NCBI GenBank assembly: GCA_964554535.1
Contig: CAZKPB010000007.1
Location: 27,357 to 91,356 of the forward strand
Direction: 5' to 3'
From: DMER64 sp964554535
GTDB taxonomy: Bacteria; Bacteroidota; Bacteroidia; Bacteroidales; UBA932
DNA: 64,000 nucleotides
The translations under genes were made by a program, and so were the position numbers. Shown here one piece after another: positions 41,077-51,044 of this stretch (its first letter is position 1; the number at the start of each line of letters is the position of its first letter). The notes under the pieces were generated by a model. The model did no database searches and had not been told where the DNA came from. It saw nothing but the letters and a program-made list of their open reading frames with translations.

Positions 41077-42278
41077 GAGTCATAATTTGTGCACCAAAGG
41101 TACTTAGAAAAAGCGACAAATGCAGTGGTGGCACACATAACTACCCCAAGAAACAGAAATATATATTTGGTATCCAGGTATTTGGTAATAAGACCAAAGG
41201 CTCCCGATGCGGCCAGAATAAACAGGAAGGACACCTGATTGGCGTAGGCCAGCATCCTGCCCAACGCCCGTCCCGGCACTTTTTCAATAATGGCCGAGTC
41301 AAAAGGCACTTTGAACAACCCACTGCAGAAGCCCGTCAGGAAAATCAGTGTCCCAAAGGCCGCCCCTTTGAGCGGCAGTGCAAAGGCGGCCAGCAGCAAG
41401 AGCCAGATGCCTGTCCCGCTGAGGGTGGTCAGGTGGGTGCGGGAGCGTGTCCTTGACCACTTTCCGGAAAGGGCGCATCCAAGGCCGGTGCCAATGGCTG
41501 CGCCGGTCAGCACCCAGCCGGTCTGCAGATCGGTCATACCAATGTTCCGGCGGCAGTAGACCAGCAGGGTCATCTGGATGACGGCCGCCATAAACCAGAA
41601 AACGGACAGGGCAAGCACCACGCGGTTGAGCCCGGCATATTTCCGGGCTTCTTTGAAGCAATCCGCCAAAAATTTGAAAGGACGCAGGCTGTCCTTTTCC
41701 TCCTCAGGCGGGATTTCCTGTACCCTCAGCGCCAAAGAGCAGGCGAACCCGATGGCGGCAATGGAAAACAGGAGGGCACAGAAAACCCACATGGATGTGC
41801 CGGAGAGGAACGATGCCAACAGGGTCCCGCTGAGCATTCCCAAAAAGGAGACCGTTTCCATAAGGCCGGTTCCGTAAGGGACCCCTTCCTGGCCTCCAAT
41901 GTCGCGGATTAATCCGTATTTGGAAGGAGAGAAGAGGCAGCTTTGCGTACCCATCAGCAATATACATCCCAAAATAATCCACACGTTTTCCAGGATAAAG
42001 CCCAGGGTGGCCAGAATCATTATGCTCATTTCCAGGGCCTTGGCTATGTGGACTACTCTTTTTTTACTATAAATGACCGCCCAACGTCCCGCCAAAGGGG
42101 ACAGGAATACATAGGGAACCACCAGGGCGGCAGCTGCAGCGGTAACCAGTAATTCCTCATAACGTATTCCCACCCAGGCCACGCATACATAGCAGGCTAT
42201 GGTTTTGAGGAAGTTGTCGTTGAGGACTCCCAAATAGTTGGTGGTGTGCAGCGGCCACCATTTGGGACGCGGTGTCAT
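41073..42278 (-). CDS. MFS transporter, LplT-like
   Basis: The 401-residue membrane protein has about 12 helices. Its N-terminal LGVLNDNFLKTIACY segment resembles the FNDN motif of LplT-type transporters, which flip lysophospholipids inward. The central charged loop (about 195-215) is typical of MFS. No acyltransferase (aas) domain is fused or adjacent, so the substrate is uncertain. It overlaps rfbC and gltX by 4 nt each. Confidence 0.82.
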   Translation of the reverse strand: MTPRPKWWPLHTTNYLGVLNDNFLKTIACYVCVAWVGIRYEELLVTAAAAALVVPYVFLSPLAGRWAVIYSKKRVVHIAKALEMSIMILATLGFILENVWIILGCILLMGTQSCLFSPSKYGLIRDIGGQEGVPYGTGLMETVSFLGMLSGTLLASFLSGTSMWVFCALLFSIAAIGFACSLALRVQEIPPEEEKDSLRPFKFLADCFKEARKYAGLNRVVLALSVFWFMAAVIQMTLLVYCRRNIGMTDLQTGWVLTGAAIGTGLGCALSGKWSRTRSRTHLTTLSGTGIWLLLLAAFALPLKGAAFGTLIFLTGFCSGLFKVPFDSAIIEKVPGRALGRMLAYANQVSFLFILAASGAFGLITKYLDTKYIFLFLGVVMCATTAFVAFSKYLWCTNYDS

Positions 42279-43834
42279 TGGGCAAAGGCAATAAGTGCCT
42301 TGTCAAGGCGCGAAAGGGCTTCGGTCCGTCCTATGACTTCCAGAATATCGGCCATACCGGGTCCTTTGGGGGCTCCCACAATGCATAACCGCAGGGCGTT
42401 CATCACGGCTCCCATCTTCAGTTGGTTGGCTTCTATCCAGCCGTGCAGGGTTTCTTCCAGGGAACGGGCCTCAAAATCGGGCGTGTCGCTGAGCAGTTGG
42501 CGTACCTGTTGCATGAGGGCGGGGGACTCGGCCTTCCAGTGCTTGGCTTTCTGGGCCGGGTCGTATTGTTGAGGAGCCACAAAGAAATACTCGCTCAGGT
42601 CCCAAAAGTCCTTGATGAAATAAGCCCGTTCTTTTATGAGGGACACAATGTGCTCCACTTTTTCCGGAGCGGCATCTATGCCGTGCTCCCTGATCACAGG
42701 CATAAAGCGTTGGGCAAGGTCGCCGTCTGAATGCTTGCGCAGGTATTGCTGGTTAAACCATTTGGCTTTTTCGGGATTGAATTTGGCTCCCGATTTGATG
42801 ATGCGTTCCAGTGAAAAGGCCTGTATCAACTCTTCCATACTGAAAATTTCCTGCTCGGTGCCGGGGTTCCAGCCCAGCAGGGCAATCAGGTTGACAAAGG
42901 CTTCCGGGAAGTAGCCGTCTTCCCGGTATCCGTGCGAGTGTTCTCCGGTGGGGCTGTTCCATTCCAATGGGAATACGGGGAATCCCAGACGGTCTCCGTC
43001 GCGCTTGCTCAGTTTGCCCTTCCCGTCGGGTTTGAGCAACAGGGAAAGGTGTGCGAATTCCGGCTGGCTTTCCTGCCATCCAAAGGATTCGTACAACAAA
43101 TAGTGCAACGGCAGGGAGGGCAACCATTCTTCGCCGCGGATTACGTGCGATATTTCCATCAGGTGGTCATCCACAATGTTGGCCAGATGGTAGGTGGGCA
43201 GCTGGTCCTGGGCTTTCCAGAGTACTTTGTCGTCCAGGGTGGAGGTATGGACCTTCAGGTCTCCGCGGATAAGGTCTTGCATGTGGACTATCTTGTCTTC
43301 CGGTATCTTGTAGCGAATTACCCAATGGCTTTCCCGAGCCAACCGAAGTTCCACTTCTTCTCTGGGCATATTCAGCGAGTTCTCCAGCGTATTGCGCACG
43401 GCGTAGTTGTAGGTGAATGTTTCGCCTTTTGATTCGGCTTCTTTGCGCAGGCGTTCCAGATTTTCCGAACTGTCAAACGCGTAGTAGGCATTGCCCTGGG
43501 CCACCAGCTGGTCTGCATATTGGCGGTACAACGGTTTGCGTTGGCTCTGGCGATAGGGGGCGTGCGGATGCCGGGGAGTGGGCTCTTGTGCCAGCGTGCC
43601 GTCTTCCAATACGCCTTCGTCCGGAATGATACCGCACCAGTGCAGGGCTTCAATGATATAGGCCTCGGCACCGGGTACAAAACGGCCGCTGTCGGTGTCT
43701 TCTATGCGGAGGATGAAGTCTCCTCCGGATTGTTTGGCAAATAAATAATTGAACAGGGCGGTGCGTACACCTCCCATGTGAAGCGGTCCTGTGGGACTGG
43801 GCGCAAAGCGCACCCTTATTCTTCCTGTTCTCAT
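42275..43834 (-). CDS. gltX: Glutamyl-tRNA synthetase
   Basis: The 519-residue class I synthetase charges tRNA-Glu. The HIGH-type motif is RFAPSPTGPLHMGGVRTAL near residues 9-27, and the KMSKS-type motif is GKLSKRDGD near 260. The GluRS signatures LLYESFGWQESQPEFAHLSLLL and the C-terminal anticodon-binding cage are present. It starts 1 nt after the ftsZ stop, making translation genes part of the division transcript. Confidence 0.96.
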   Translation of the reverse strand: MRTGRIRVRFAPSPTGPLHMGGVRTALFNYLFAKQSGGDFILRIEDTDSGRFVPGAEAYIIEALHWCGIIPDEGVLEDGTLAQEPTPRHPHAPYRQSQRKPLYRQYADQLVAQGNAYYAFDSSENLERLRKEAESKGETFTYNYAVRNTLENSLNMPREEVELRLARESHWVIRYKIPEDKIVHMQDLIRGDLKVHTSTLDDKVLWKAQDQLPTYHLANIVDDHLMEISHVIRGEEWLPSLPLHYLLYESFGWQESQPEFAHLSLLLKPDGKGKLSKRDGDRLGFPVFPLEWNSPTGEHSHGYREDGYFPEAFVNLIALLGWNPGTEQEIFSMEELIQAFSLERIIKSGAKFNPEKAKWFNQQYLRKHSDGDLAQRFMPVIREHGIDAAPEKVEHIVSLIKERAYFIKDFWDLSEYFFVAPQQYDPAQKAKHWKAESPALMQQVRQLLSDTPDFEARSLEETLHGWIEANQLKMGAVMNALRLCIVGAPKGPGMADILEVIGRTEALSRLDKALIAFAQ

Positions 43835-43835
43835 A

Positions 43836-45239
43836 TTAGTCTTGTGTTTGATGAATATATGCGTTGTCTGTGCCTAAACGTTGCCGGCCGTCCTGTTCTT
43901 CCATTTTGACGGCCGAGGGCTCGCAATCCCCGGAAGGAGCGGTGGCGGGGTTATAGCGCGCGTTGCGCCGTTTGTAGGCCGGGATGGTTTCCAGCTCGAT
44001 GATGTTCTGGGTGGCATCCAGAATCAGGGCCGGTTTGCGTTGGGTCTTGCGGGTGGGTTCCGGGAAATAGACCGGGGTGCTCTGCGGGTCATTGGGCCGC
44101 AGAACGGCCCGTCCGTCAGAGATGGAAATCTGATCGGCTCCGGAGACGTTTTCCCAATTGACCGGCTCATTTTCCGGTGCGGTCGGAGCAGTTTGTTCAA
44201 AGTAAACAACTTCCCTGTCGTTCTTATCCGTTTTATCGCCGTGTACGGCAATGGGTGGCAGGGAATGCAGGCTGAATCCGGTGGCTATCACCGTAACGCG
44301 GATTTCGTCCTGCAGTGTGGGGTCGCAGATGATGCCGCGTTTGAAATTGGCGGCTCCTCCGGTGTACTCGGCAATGTATCCCATGATTTGAGAGAGCTCG
44401 GTGATGGAGAGGGCTTTTTCTTTGCCCGAGGTGATGTTGATCAGTACGTTGCGTGATTTGGAAAGGTCGGCGTCGTTCAACAGGGGCGATGTGAAGGCGG
44501 CGTCTACCGCCTTAATGGCGCGGTTTTCCCCGCTGCCCGACCCGGTACCCATAAGGGCCATGCCGCTTTGTTTCATCACCATCTTGACGTCGGCAAAGTC
44601 CACATTCATAAAGCCGGGACGGGTAATAATCTCGGCAATACCCTTGACGGCGGTGTTGAGGATGTCGTCTGTACGCTGGAAGGCTTCAAAAACGGTGAGG
44701 TCTCCGAAGACGTTGTATAGTTTTTCATTGTCTATAATCAGCAGGGAATCTGCATATTGCTGCATTTCCTGTACGCCTTCCAAGGCGCGTTTGAGGAAAT
44801 CTGCCCCTTCATCGCGGAAGGGAAGGGTTACCACCCCCACGGTCAGCAGGCCGCTTTCGCGGGCTATGCGGGCAATGACGGGAGCGGCGCCTGTACCGGT
44901 GCCTCCGCCCATTCCGGCGGTGATGAATACCATTTCCGTGTTGTCGTCAAATAAGGCCTGGATGCGCGCTTCGCTTTCCAGTGCTGCCTGACGGGCCACC
45001 TCGGGGTTGCATCCGGCGCCCCTGCCCTTGGTGAGAACGCTGCCTAATTGCAGTTTTTCCGGTACGGGACTTTGTTCCAGCGCCTGGGCGTCTGTGTTGC
45101 AGATGACAAAATCCACATTGTTTATTCCCGAATTATACATGTGGCTGACGGCATTTCCACCGCCGCCACCCACCCCTATCACCTTGATGATGGATTTGTT
45201 GTTGGACCAGTTAACCGGTATGATATCGTTGTTTTCCAT
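43836..45239 (-). CDS. ftsZ: Cell division protein FtsZ
   Basis: The 467-residue tubulin homologue forms the Z ring. The GTP-binding motif AGMGGGTGTGAAPVIA is near residues 108-123, and the GGGGGNAVSHM P-loop is near 24. The C-terminal linker leads to the conserved peptide IPAYKRR near 420, which binds FtsA. It is followed by a further tail of about 40 residues ending in DNAYIHQTQD, which resembles the N-x-FLHDN-like end of many Bacteroidota FtsZ proteins. Gap to ftsA is 5 nt. Confidence 0.97.
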   Translation of the reverse strand: MENNDIIPVNWSNNKSIIKVIGVGGGGGNAVSHMYNSGINNVDFVICNTDAQALEQSPVPEKLQLGSVLTKGRGAGCNPEVARQAALESEARIQALFDDNTEMVFITAGMGGGTGTGAAPVIARIARESGLLTVGVVTLPFRDEGADFLKRALEGVQEMQQYADSLLIIDNEKLYNVFGDLTVFEAFQRTDDILNTAVKGIAEIITRPGFMNVDFADVKMVMKQSGMALMGTGSGSGENRAIKAVDAAFTSPLLNDADLSKSRNVLINITSGKEKALSITELSQIMGYIAEYTGGAANFKRGIICDPTLQDEIRVTVIATGFSLHSLPPIAVHGDKTDKNDREVVYFEQTAPTAPENEPVNWENVSGADQISISDGRAVLRPNDPQSTPVYFPEPTRKTQRKPALILDATQNIIELETIPAYKRRNARYNPATAPSGDCEPSAVKMEEQDGRQRLGTDNAYIHQTQD

Positions 45240-45244
45240 ATTAT

Positions 45245-46603
45245 TTATGCTTCGTTATCGCTCTCAAAGAAGAAATTGCTAATCTGGTCAAAGATACCGG
45301 GGCTTTTTACTTTTTCTTTGGTTGCTTCCTTTACTTTTTCCTGGCGTTTGAGCAGGCTGCGTTTTTCCGCTTTGGGTGCCTCGGCCTTTTTGGCCGGTTG
45401 GGTGAATACGGTCTCCTCGGAGCCAACCAGCACTTCTTCCGGTTGGGGGTGACCGGCCTCGGCAGGTTCAAACCCTTTCATCATGAGGCCAATGGCGCAG
45501 GAATAGGTGAGGTAGTTGATGTCGTCAATGCAACTTTCGGTCGTGGTGACGTTGGCATTGCGGGCTATGCGGGCGTCGTAACCGGTCTTGTATTTGATAA
45601 AGGCGGACAGGTTGTTCAGCAGGGCGCCTCCGCCGGTGAGCACAATGCCTCCCGGGATGCGGTCCGCGTATCCGCTCTGGCGGATTTCGTACATTACGGC
45701 TTCAATGATTTCGTCCACACGGGCCTCAATGATGTTGGCCAGAAAACGGAAATTGATTTCACGTTGTTCGCGTCCGCCAATGCCCGGAATAATCAGGGTC
45801 TTGTTTTCCGGAGCCAAGTCCGCGTAGGCCGAGCCGTACTGGATCTTGAACTGTTCGGCCTGACGGGCGGTGACTTCGCATCCCTGACGGATGTCTTCCG
45901 TGATGACGTTTCCGCCAAAAGGAATGACGGCGGTATGACGGACTATATTATTATGGTATACCAATACGTCGGTGGTGCCTCCGCCAATGTCCACCAGGGC
46001 CACGCCCAATTCTTTCTCGTCTTCCTGCAGTACGGCGGCGGCCGAGGCCAGCGGCTCCAGAATGAGCTGGGTCAGTTTTAGACCGGCGTTTTCTATGCAA
46101 CGCTTGGTGTATTCTGCAGACAGGGACTTGCCTATGAAAAGGCGGTAGCTGGCCTGGATACTGTTGCCGTACATGCCTACCGGATCCATATTGTCGTTTT
46201 CGTCCACGTGATACGATTGCGGAATGACGTGCAGGACCTCTTCTCCGGGTTCCACGCGCGAGGCAAACATATCGCAGCGCATTTGTTCCACCTCTTCCGA
46301 TGTGATCTCTTCGTTGCGATTGCGCCGGTTCAAGGTGGTGCTGGTGGCCTGGCAACGGATATGGCGGCCGGCAATGCCTACTATCACCTCGCTGACGGGA
46401 GTGCCCAGTTTTTCATTCATTTCACTCAGGACAGGCGCCAGAGAGGCCAATACCTTTTGGTTGTTTACCACTTCTCCACGCTGCACACCCTGTGAGGGGG
46501 CTTCTGCCGCGGCTGCAATACGGATTCCTTCCGGAGTCTGTTTCCCGGCCAGGCATACTACTTTAGTAGTCCCTAAATCAATTACGGTGATAATTTTTTC
46601 CAT
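45245..46603 (-). CDS. ftsA: Cell division protein FtsA
   Basis: The 452-residue actin-like ATPase tethers FtsZ to the membrane. Phosphate-binding loops IDLGTTKVV near residue 8 and VDIGGGTTDVLVY near 206 are visible, with the ILTGGGALLNNL adenosine motif near 335. The linker is Lys/Glu-rich, and the C-terminal amphipathic helix (GIFDQISNFFFES) is the likely membrane-targeting sequence. ATG 46603 is chosen because it starts the conserved MEKIITVIDLGTTK. Confidence 0.96.
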   Translation of the reverse strand: MEKIITVIDLGTTKVVCLAGKQTPEGIRIAAAAEAPSQGVQRGEVVNNQKVLASLAPVLSEMNEKLGTPVSEVIVGIAGRHIRCQATSTTLNRRNRNEEITSEEVEQMRCDMFASRVEPGEEVLHVIPQSYHVDENDNMDPVGMYGNSIQASYRLFIGKSLSAEYTKRCIENAGLKLTQLILEPLASAAAVLQEDEKELGVALVDIGGGTTDVLVYHNNIVRHTAVIPFGGNVITEDIRQGCEVTARQAEQFKIQYGSAYADLAPENKTLIIPGIGGREQREINFRFLANIIEARVDEIIEAVMYEIRQSGYADRIPGGIVLTGGGALLNNLSAFIKYKTGYDARIARNANVTTTESCIDDINYLTYSCAIGLMMKGFEPAEAGHPQPEEVLVGSEETVFTQPAKKAEAPKAEKRSLLKRQEKVKEATKEKVKSPGIFDQISNFFFESDNEA

Positions 46604-46608
46604 AGTAT

Positions 46609-47397
46609 TTATTTTTTTGTACATACAAGTTGATCTCCAAACTGCGCGTCCACGCGGGTGTATTTGTCTATTCCGTACAAGGGCACCAGCACTTGGTAAA
46701 ATTCCTGTAGTTTATCTAATTTATAAGCATATTGATCAATGGGTCCTATCCCCAGGAAGACGCTGTCGGTGAGGGAATGGATTTGCAGGCTACGGTCCGA
46801 GTGCACCTGGATTTGCGCGGTCTGCGTACTCCAAAAGGGGTCCTGCGCAATGAAGGCGGCCATATGATACAACTGGTCCATCCAGTGGTCGGCGGTATCT
46901 ATGCGTCCCCGGTAGCCGGCCGGGTAGTTGAAAGGCAGTTCTCCCGTGGCGGGCAGTACCGGATAGCGGTAGGGATTGACCAGCGGGAAAAGGTAGCCTT
47001 TGTCGGACAGGAAGAAACTGCCCTGTGCCGTTTCCAGACGGCACAGCGGCCGGTGCTGGTATATAAGCAGTTGCAGTGATCCGTCAATAGTGCGTACCGC
47101 GTTACATTCCCTTACCGAGGCAAACTCCTCCACCCGGTGTTCCAGGGCGTTCATATCCATACCGGCGTAAGCCATACCGGGTGCGGCAATTTGTCGGCTC
47201 TGCAGAAAATAGTTGATTTCCTGCGCGTCAATCAGCGGATTGTCGGCCGAGTCCTTTACGGTAATGTGGATGGCCTGGCAGCGTACGTCATTGTGCTGTT
47301 GATGTACCAGGAGCGTGGCAAAATAGAAATACGCGCCCAACCCGGCCGTAAGTACCGTGTACAATGACACCATTCCTATCTTTTTCCAGACGCTCAT
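46609..47397 (-). CDS. ftsQ: Cell division protein FtsQ
   Basis: The 262-residue bitopic protein has a short cytoplasmic N-terminus, one membrane helix (about 8-28) and a periplasmic region with a POTRA-like section (about 40-115, CQAIHITVKDSADNPLIDAQE) and a beta domain. FtsQ links early and late divisome proteins. Assignment rests on its position between murC and ftsA and this topology, since sequence conservation of FtsQ is low. It overlaps murC by 4 nt. Confidence 0.88.
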   Translation of the reverse strand: MSVWKKIGMVSLYTVLTAGLGAYFYFATLLVHQQHNDVRCQAIHITVKDSADNPLIDAQEINYFLQSRQIAAPGMAYAGMDMNALEHRVEEFASVRECNAVRTIDGSLQLLIYQHRPLCRLETAQGSFFLSDKGYLFPLVNPYRYPVLPATGELPFNYPAGYRGRIDTADHWMDQLYHMAAFIAQDPFWSTQTAQIQVHSDRSLQIHSLTDSVFLGIGPIDQYAYKLDKLQEFYQVLVPLYGIDKYTRVDAQFGDQLVCTKK

Positions 47398-48761
47398 ATT
47401 CCCAATTGGTTAAGTTGAGCCGTAATTTGCGGTACCAGCCGGTCAATGTTGCCGGCCCCCAACGTCATCCAGACGCCTTCCGGGTCACGGACAATATGGG
47501 CCGCCACCTGGGACGGTTCCATAATGCACTTGTCTTTAAGGGTAATCTTGTCTAATATCAATTGCGAGGTAACGCCCGGCAGGGGCGTTTCCCGTGCGGG
47601 ATAAATGGGCAGCAGTATCACGCGGTCCAGCAACGACAGACTCTTGGCAAAGTCGGCGTAAAAATCTTTGGTGCGACTGTACAGGTGAGGCTGGAATATG
47701 CCCGTCAGGCGGCGGTGGGGGTACCATTCCCTCACCGAACTGATGCTGGCACGTAATTCGGCAGGATGGTGTGCATAATCGTCAATATAGCAGCATTTTG
47801 CCGATATGTAACGGACGTCCATGCGACGTTCCACTCCGGTAAATGTGGCCAGCGCCTCTTTGACGGCTTGAGGGTCTACACCGTGGAGCAGGGCCAGGGC
47901 CGCCGCCCCTACCGCATTTTCCACGTTCATTTTTCCGGGAACTCCCAGGCGGCAGTCCGTAATGACGCCTCCCGGGTAGTGCAGGTCAAAGGTATACATG
48001 CCGCCTTCTTCCAGTCGGATGTCAGCCGCGTAAAAATCGCAGGCACTGAGGGCCGAGTAACGGTACAGCGTGACCCTTGGCGACAGGTGCAGGTCAAGGT
48101 CCACTCCGGCCTTGAGCACCACACTGCCATCAGGGCTCACTTGGCCGGCGAATTGCACAAACGCTTCCTTGACGGCACTATGGGTGCCATAAATATCCAG
48201 GTGGTCGGCATCGGCGGCGGTGATAAGGGCTTCCTGCGGGAAGAGTTGCAGGAACGAGCGGTCAAACTCGTCGGCCTCGGCCACAAGGGTCTTGCTGTGG
48301 CTCAACAGCAGGTTGGTGTGGTAGTTTTTGGAGATGCCCCCCAAAAAGGCGGTGCAGCCTTCCCCGCTGTGTGTGAGGATATGGGCCAGCAGGGTGGAGG
48401 TGGTGGTTTTTCCGTGGGTGCCGCTTACCGCCAGGGTGCAGTGATCTTTGGCAATATGCCCCAGCGCCACGGAACGTTTGATTACCCGATAATTATGAGC
48501 CTGCAGGTACAGAAGTTCACGGTGATCGTGGGGGACTGCGGGGGTGTAGATGACCAGGGTGTCTTGCGGTTGTGACAGAACCCGGGAGGGAATTTCCTCT
48601 ACGTTGTCCGTGTAGTGGACAAGGATGCCTTCACTTTCCAGGGCACGGGTCAGCGGAGAGGGAGTCAGGTCATAACCGGACACAAAGTCTCCGGCGTGGT
48701 GATAATACCGCGCCAGAGCACTCATGCCTATACCTCCTATGCCTAAAAAATATACGTTCAT
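47394..48761 (-). CDS. murC: UDP-N-acetylmuramate--L-alanine ligase
   Basis: The 455-residue ligase adds L-Ala to UDP-MurNAc, the first amino acid of the stem peptide. The N-terminal Rossmann motif FLGIGGIGMSALA is at residues 5-17, the ATP loop VSGTHGKTTTSTLLA near 107, and the DDYAHHPAELRASI motif near 325. ATG 48761 is preferred because it begins MNVYFLGIGG; an in-frame start further upstream lies in murG. It overlaps murG by 4 nt. Confidence 0.96.
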   Translation of the reverse strand: MNVYFLGIGGIGMSALARYYHHAGDFVSGYDLTPSPLTRALESEGILVHYTDNVEEIPSRVLSQPQDTLVIYTPAVPHDHRELLYLQAHNYRVIKRSVALGHIAKDHCTLAVSGTHGKTTTSTLLAHILTHSGEGCTAFLGGISKNYHTNLLLSHSKTLVAEADEFDRSFLQLFPQEALITAADADHLDIYGTHSAVKEAFVQFAGQVSPDGSVVLKAGVDLDLHLSPRVTLYRYSALSACDFYAADIRLEEGGMYTFDLHYPGGVITDCRLGVPGKMNVENAVGAAALALLHGVDPQAVKEALATFTGVERRMDVRYISAKCCYIDDYAHHPAELRASISSVREWYPHRRLTGIFQPHLYSRTKDFYADFAKSLSLLDRVILLPIYPARETPLPGVTSQLILDKITLKDKCIMEPSQVAAHIVRDPEGVWMTLGAGNIDRLVPQITAQLNQLGI

Positions 48762-49882
48762 TTTGTGTTTTTGGCCAGTTGCAATACCATTTGGGCAATG
48801 GTGTCCGCGGCATTGGGCAGGCTCAGTTTGGAAATGTTGGATGATAGTTTTGCAAGTAAGGCTCCGTCTCGGCAAAGTTCTATGGCTTTGCGCGGCAGTT
48901 GGTCGGGGGCCTGGCTGTCGGTGATCATTAGCGCGGCCTCTTGATCTGCAATGGCCCGGGCGTTGTGGGTCTGGTGGTCTTCGGCCACGTTGGGCGAGGG
49001 TACAAAGATGCAGGCTTTTCCGGTGGAACAGAGCTCGGAAATGGTTCCGGCGCCGGCACGGGAAATAACCACATCGGCCACGGCGTACGCCAGATCCATC
49101 CGCATAAGGAAGGCGTGCAGTTTCACGTGCGGGCAGGGGTGTTGGTCCAGGGCACGTTGTGCCGCGTCAAAGCCGTTTTTGCCGCATTGCCAGATAAACT
49201 GGACATCTTCTTCTTTAGGCGTGTTTTGCAGGTAGTTGACCATACAACGGTTAAGGGTGCGGGAACCCAGACTGCCTCCGGTGAGCAGGATGGTCTTTTT
49301 CTGCGGGTTCAGATTGTAGAAGGTGCAGGCTTCCAGGCGCAGGGCATCCGAGGCACGACCCATGGAGCTGCGAATGGGATTTCCGGTAAGTACTATGCGG
49401 TCTGCCGGGAAAAAGCGTTCCATATGGGGGTAGGCCACACAAATCTTTTGGGCTTTTTTGGCCAACAACTTATTGGTCTTTCCGGCAAAGCCGTTTTGTT
49501 CTTGTATTAAATAAGGTATATGCAACCGTCCGGCAGCCCAGAGGAGCGGACCGCTGGCGTAACCTCCCACGCCCACGGCGGCGTCGGGGGCAAAGTCCTT
49601 GATGATGCGTCGCGCCCTGAGTATGCTGTGTACCAATTTAAAAGGCAGCGCCAGATTCTGCAGGACGGCTCCGGGGCGGAAACTGCGTTGCAGTCCGGCA
49701 ATGGGAAGGCCCTTGATGGGAAAACCTGCGGCGGGTACTTTTTCCATTTCCATACGTCCGTTGGCTCCTACAAACAATATATCGGCACCCGGGTCCTTTT
49801 TTTTGAGCGCCTGTGCAATGGAAATGGCCGGAAAAATATGACCTCCCGTGCCGCCTCCGCTGATGATGATTCTACTGGACAT
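48758..49882 (-). CDS. murG: UDP-GlcNAc transferase MurG (lipid II synthase)
   Basis: The 374-residue GT28 enzyme transfers GlcNAc to lipid I to form lipid II on the inner membrane face. Motifs are SGGGTGGHIFPAISIA near 8-23, GVGGYASGP near 105, LTGGSLGSRTLN near 195 and VISRAGAGTISELCSTGKACIFVPSPNVAEDHQ (in parts) near 273-305. It overlaps ftsW by 11 nt. The length is typical. Confidence 0.96.
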   Translation of the reverse strand: MSSRIIISGGGTGGHIFPAISIAQALKKKDPGADILFVGANGRMEMEKVPAAGFPIKGLPIAGLQRSFRPGAVLQNLALPFKLVHSILRARRIIKDFAPDAAVGVGGYASGPLLWAAGRLHIPYLIQEQNGFAGKTNKLLAKKAQKICVAYPHMERFFPADRIVLTGNPIRSSMGRASDALRLEACTFYNLNPQKKTILLTGGSLGSRTLNRCMVNYLQNTPKEEDVQFIWQCGKNGFDAAQRALDQHPCPHVKLHAFLMRMDLAYAVADVVISRAGAGTISELCSTGKACIFVPSPNVAEDHQTHNARAIADQEAALMITDSQAPDQLPRKAIELCRDGALLAKLSSNISKLSLPNAADTIAQMVLQLAKNTK

Positions 49883-51044
49883 TATCTTCCTCCTTTGTTA
49901 ATTCAAGTGATTCAAGGGTGTATAACCTCTCGTCCTGCAGGGCGCGGCTTACGGAGAGCATCATCCCAAAAGAGATGCTGACCGCCACTACCGACGACCC
50001 TCCCGAACTGATCAGGGGCAGGGTCTGTCCCGTAACCGGGAGCAGTCCCACGTTGACGCCTATATGCACAAAAGCCTGAGTGGTTATAAGCATCCCCAAT
50101 CCCCCCACAAGAAGGGCGGAGAAAGTCTTGTTGCACTCCCTGGCCAGGGTAATGGCACTATATAGCAACCACAGGTAGAAGACAATGATCACAATGCCTC
50201 CCGCCATACCGGTTTCTTCTACAATGACCGAATAGATATAGTCGCTGTTGGATAGCGGCAGTACGTGACGCAACATTCCGTTGCCGGGAAGTTTGCCGGT
50301 TAGGCTTCCGGTAGCCACGGCCACCTTGGAGTACAGTTCCTGGTCGCTTTCCATCCTCTGGTGGTCGGGAGTCACAAATTGCACTATACGGCTTTCCACC
50401 GTTTCCAGACGGGAGTTCAGCGGTACAAAGTGGTTTACGACAAGCAACAGTACGCAAACTCCAAAAGCAATACCTACTCCGCGTGCTATATAACCGAACT
50501 TGACGGGCGACACCAGCAGCATACCCAAAATGGTAATACCCAGAATGGTCCCTGTAGAAAACCCTTCCCACAGAATGACCAGAAGGTACAGACCCACCGG
50601 GGCAAATAACCTTCCCATAAACGCCTTGAAGGTCTGTAGTTTGTCTTCTTCAATGACCTTGGCCACAAAAAGGACCAGGGCCACCTTGGCAAATTCGGAC
50701 GGCTGCAAAGACACTCCCATCAGGCTAATCCAGCGTGACCCCTCGTTAAGCCGAGTCCCTGCCAGTGAGGTGTATACTAAGAGGCCTAGTCCCAGGAAGT
50801 AGCCCACATAGGCCAGTTTGCGGTAGAGGCCCAAGGGAATGAGGTGGAATACATAGACGCACGCCAATCCCAAAATGATGAAACGCATCTGCTTGACCAT
50901 AAGCATAAAGGTGGTGGTCCCCTCCATAGCCGCGTTGCGGCTGGAAGAGGAATAGACAAAGACCAGCGAGATCAATGACAACAGAATCATCAAGGCCCAC
51001 AGGGATTTGTCCCCTTTAATGCGTATGGAAATTTTTTTGGCCAT
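49872..51044 (-). CDS. ftsW: SEDS peptidoglycan glycosyltransferase FtsW
   Basis: The 390-residue membrane protein has about 10 helices and SEDS motifs (QPSEFAKVALVLFVAK near 112, and a final QTLPLISSGGSSVVAVSISFGMMLS near 338). It polymerises lipid II at the septum with its partner FtsI, encoded in the same cluster. Position between murD and murG favours FtsW over RodA. Start and stop overlap its neighbours by 1 and 11 nt. Confidence 0.94.
   Translation of the reverse strand: MAKKISIRIKGDKSLWALMILLSLISLVFVYSSSSRNAAMEGTTTFMLMVKQMRFIILGLACVYVFHLIPLGLYRKLAYVGYFLGLGLLVYTSLAGTRLNEGSRWISLMGVSLQPSEFAKVALVLFVAKVIEEDKLQTFKAFMGRLFAPVGLYLLVILWEGFSTGTILGITILGMLLVSPVKFGYIARGVGIAFGVCVLLLVVNHFVPLNSRLETVESRIVQFVTPDHQRMESDQELYSKVAVATGSLTGKLPGNGMLRHVLPLSNSDYIYSVIVEETGMAGGIVIIVFYLWLLYSAITLARECNKTFSALLVGGLGMLITTQAFVHIGVNVGLLPVTGQTLPLISSGGSSVVAVSISFGMMLSVSRALQDERLYTLESLELTKEEDNVQ

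Noticed and set aside
47766..48575. Long plus-strand open frame opposite murC
   Set aside because: It is fully antisense to a well-conserved murC; no family resemblance or start signal was seen.
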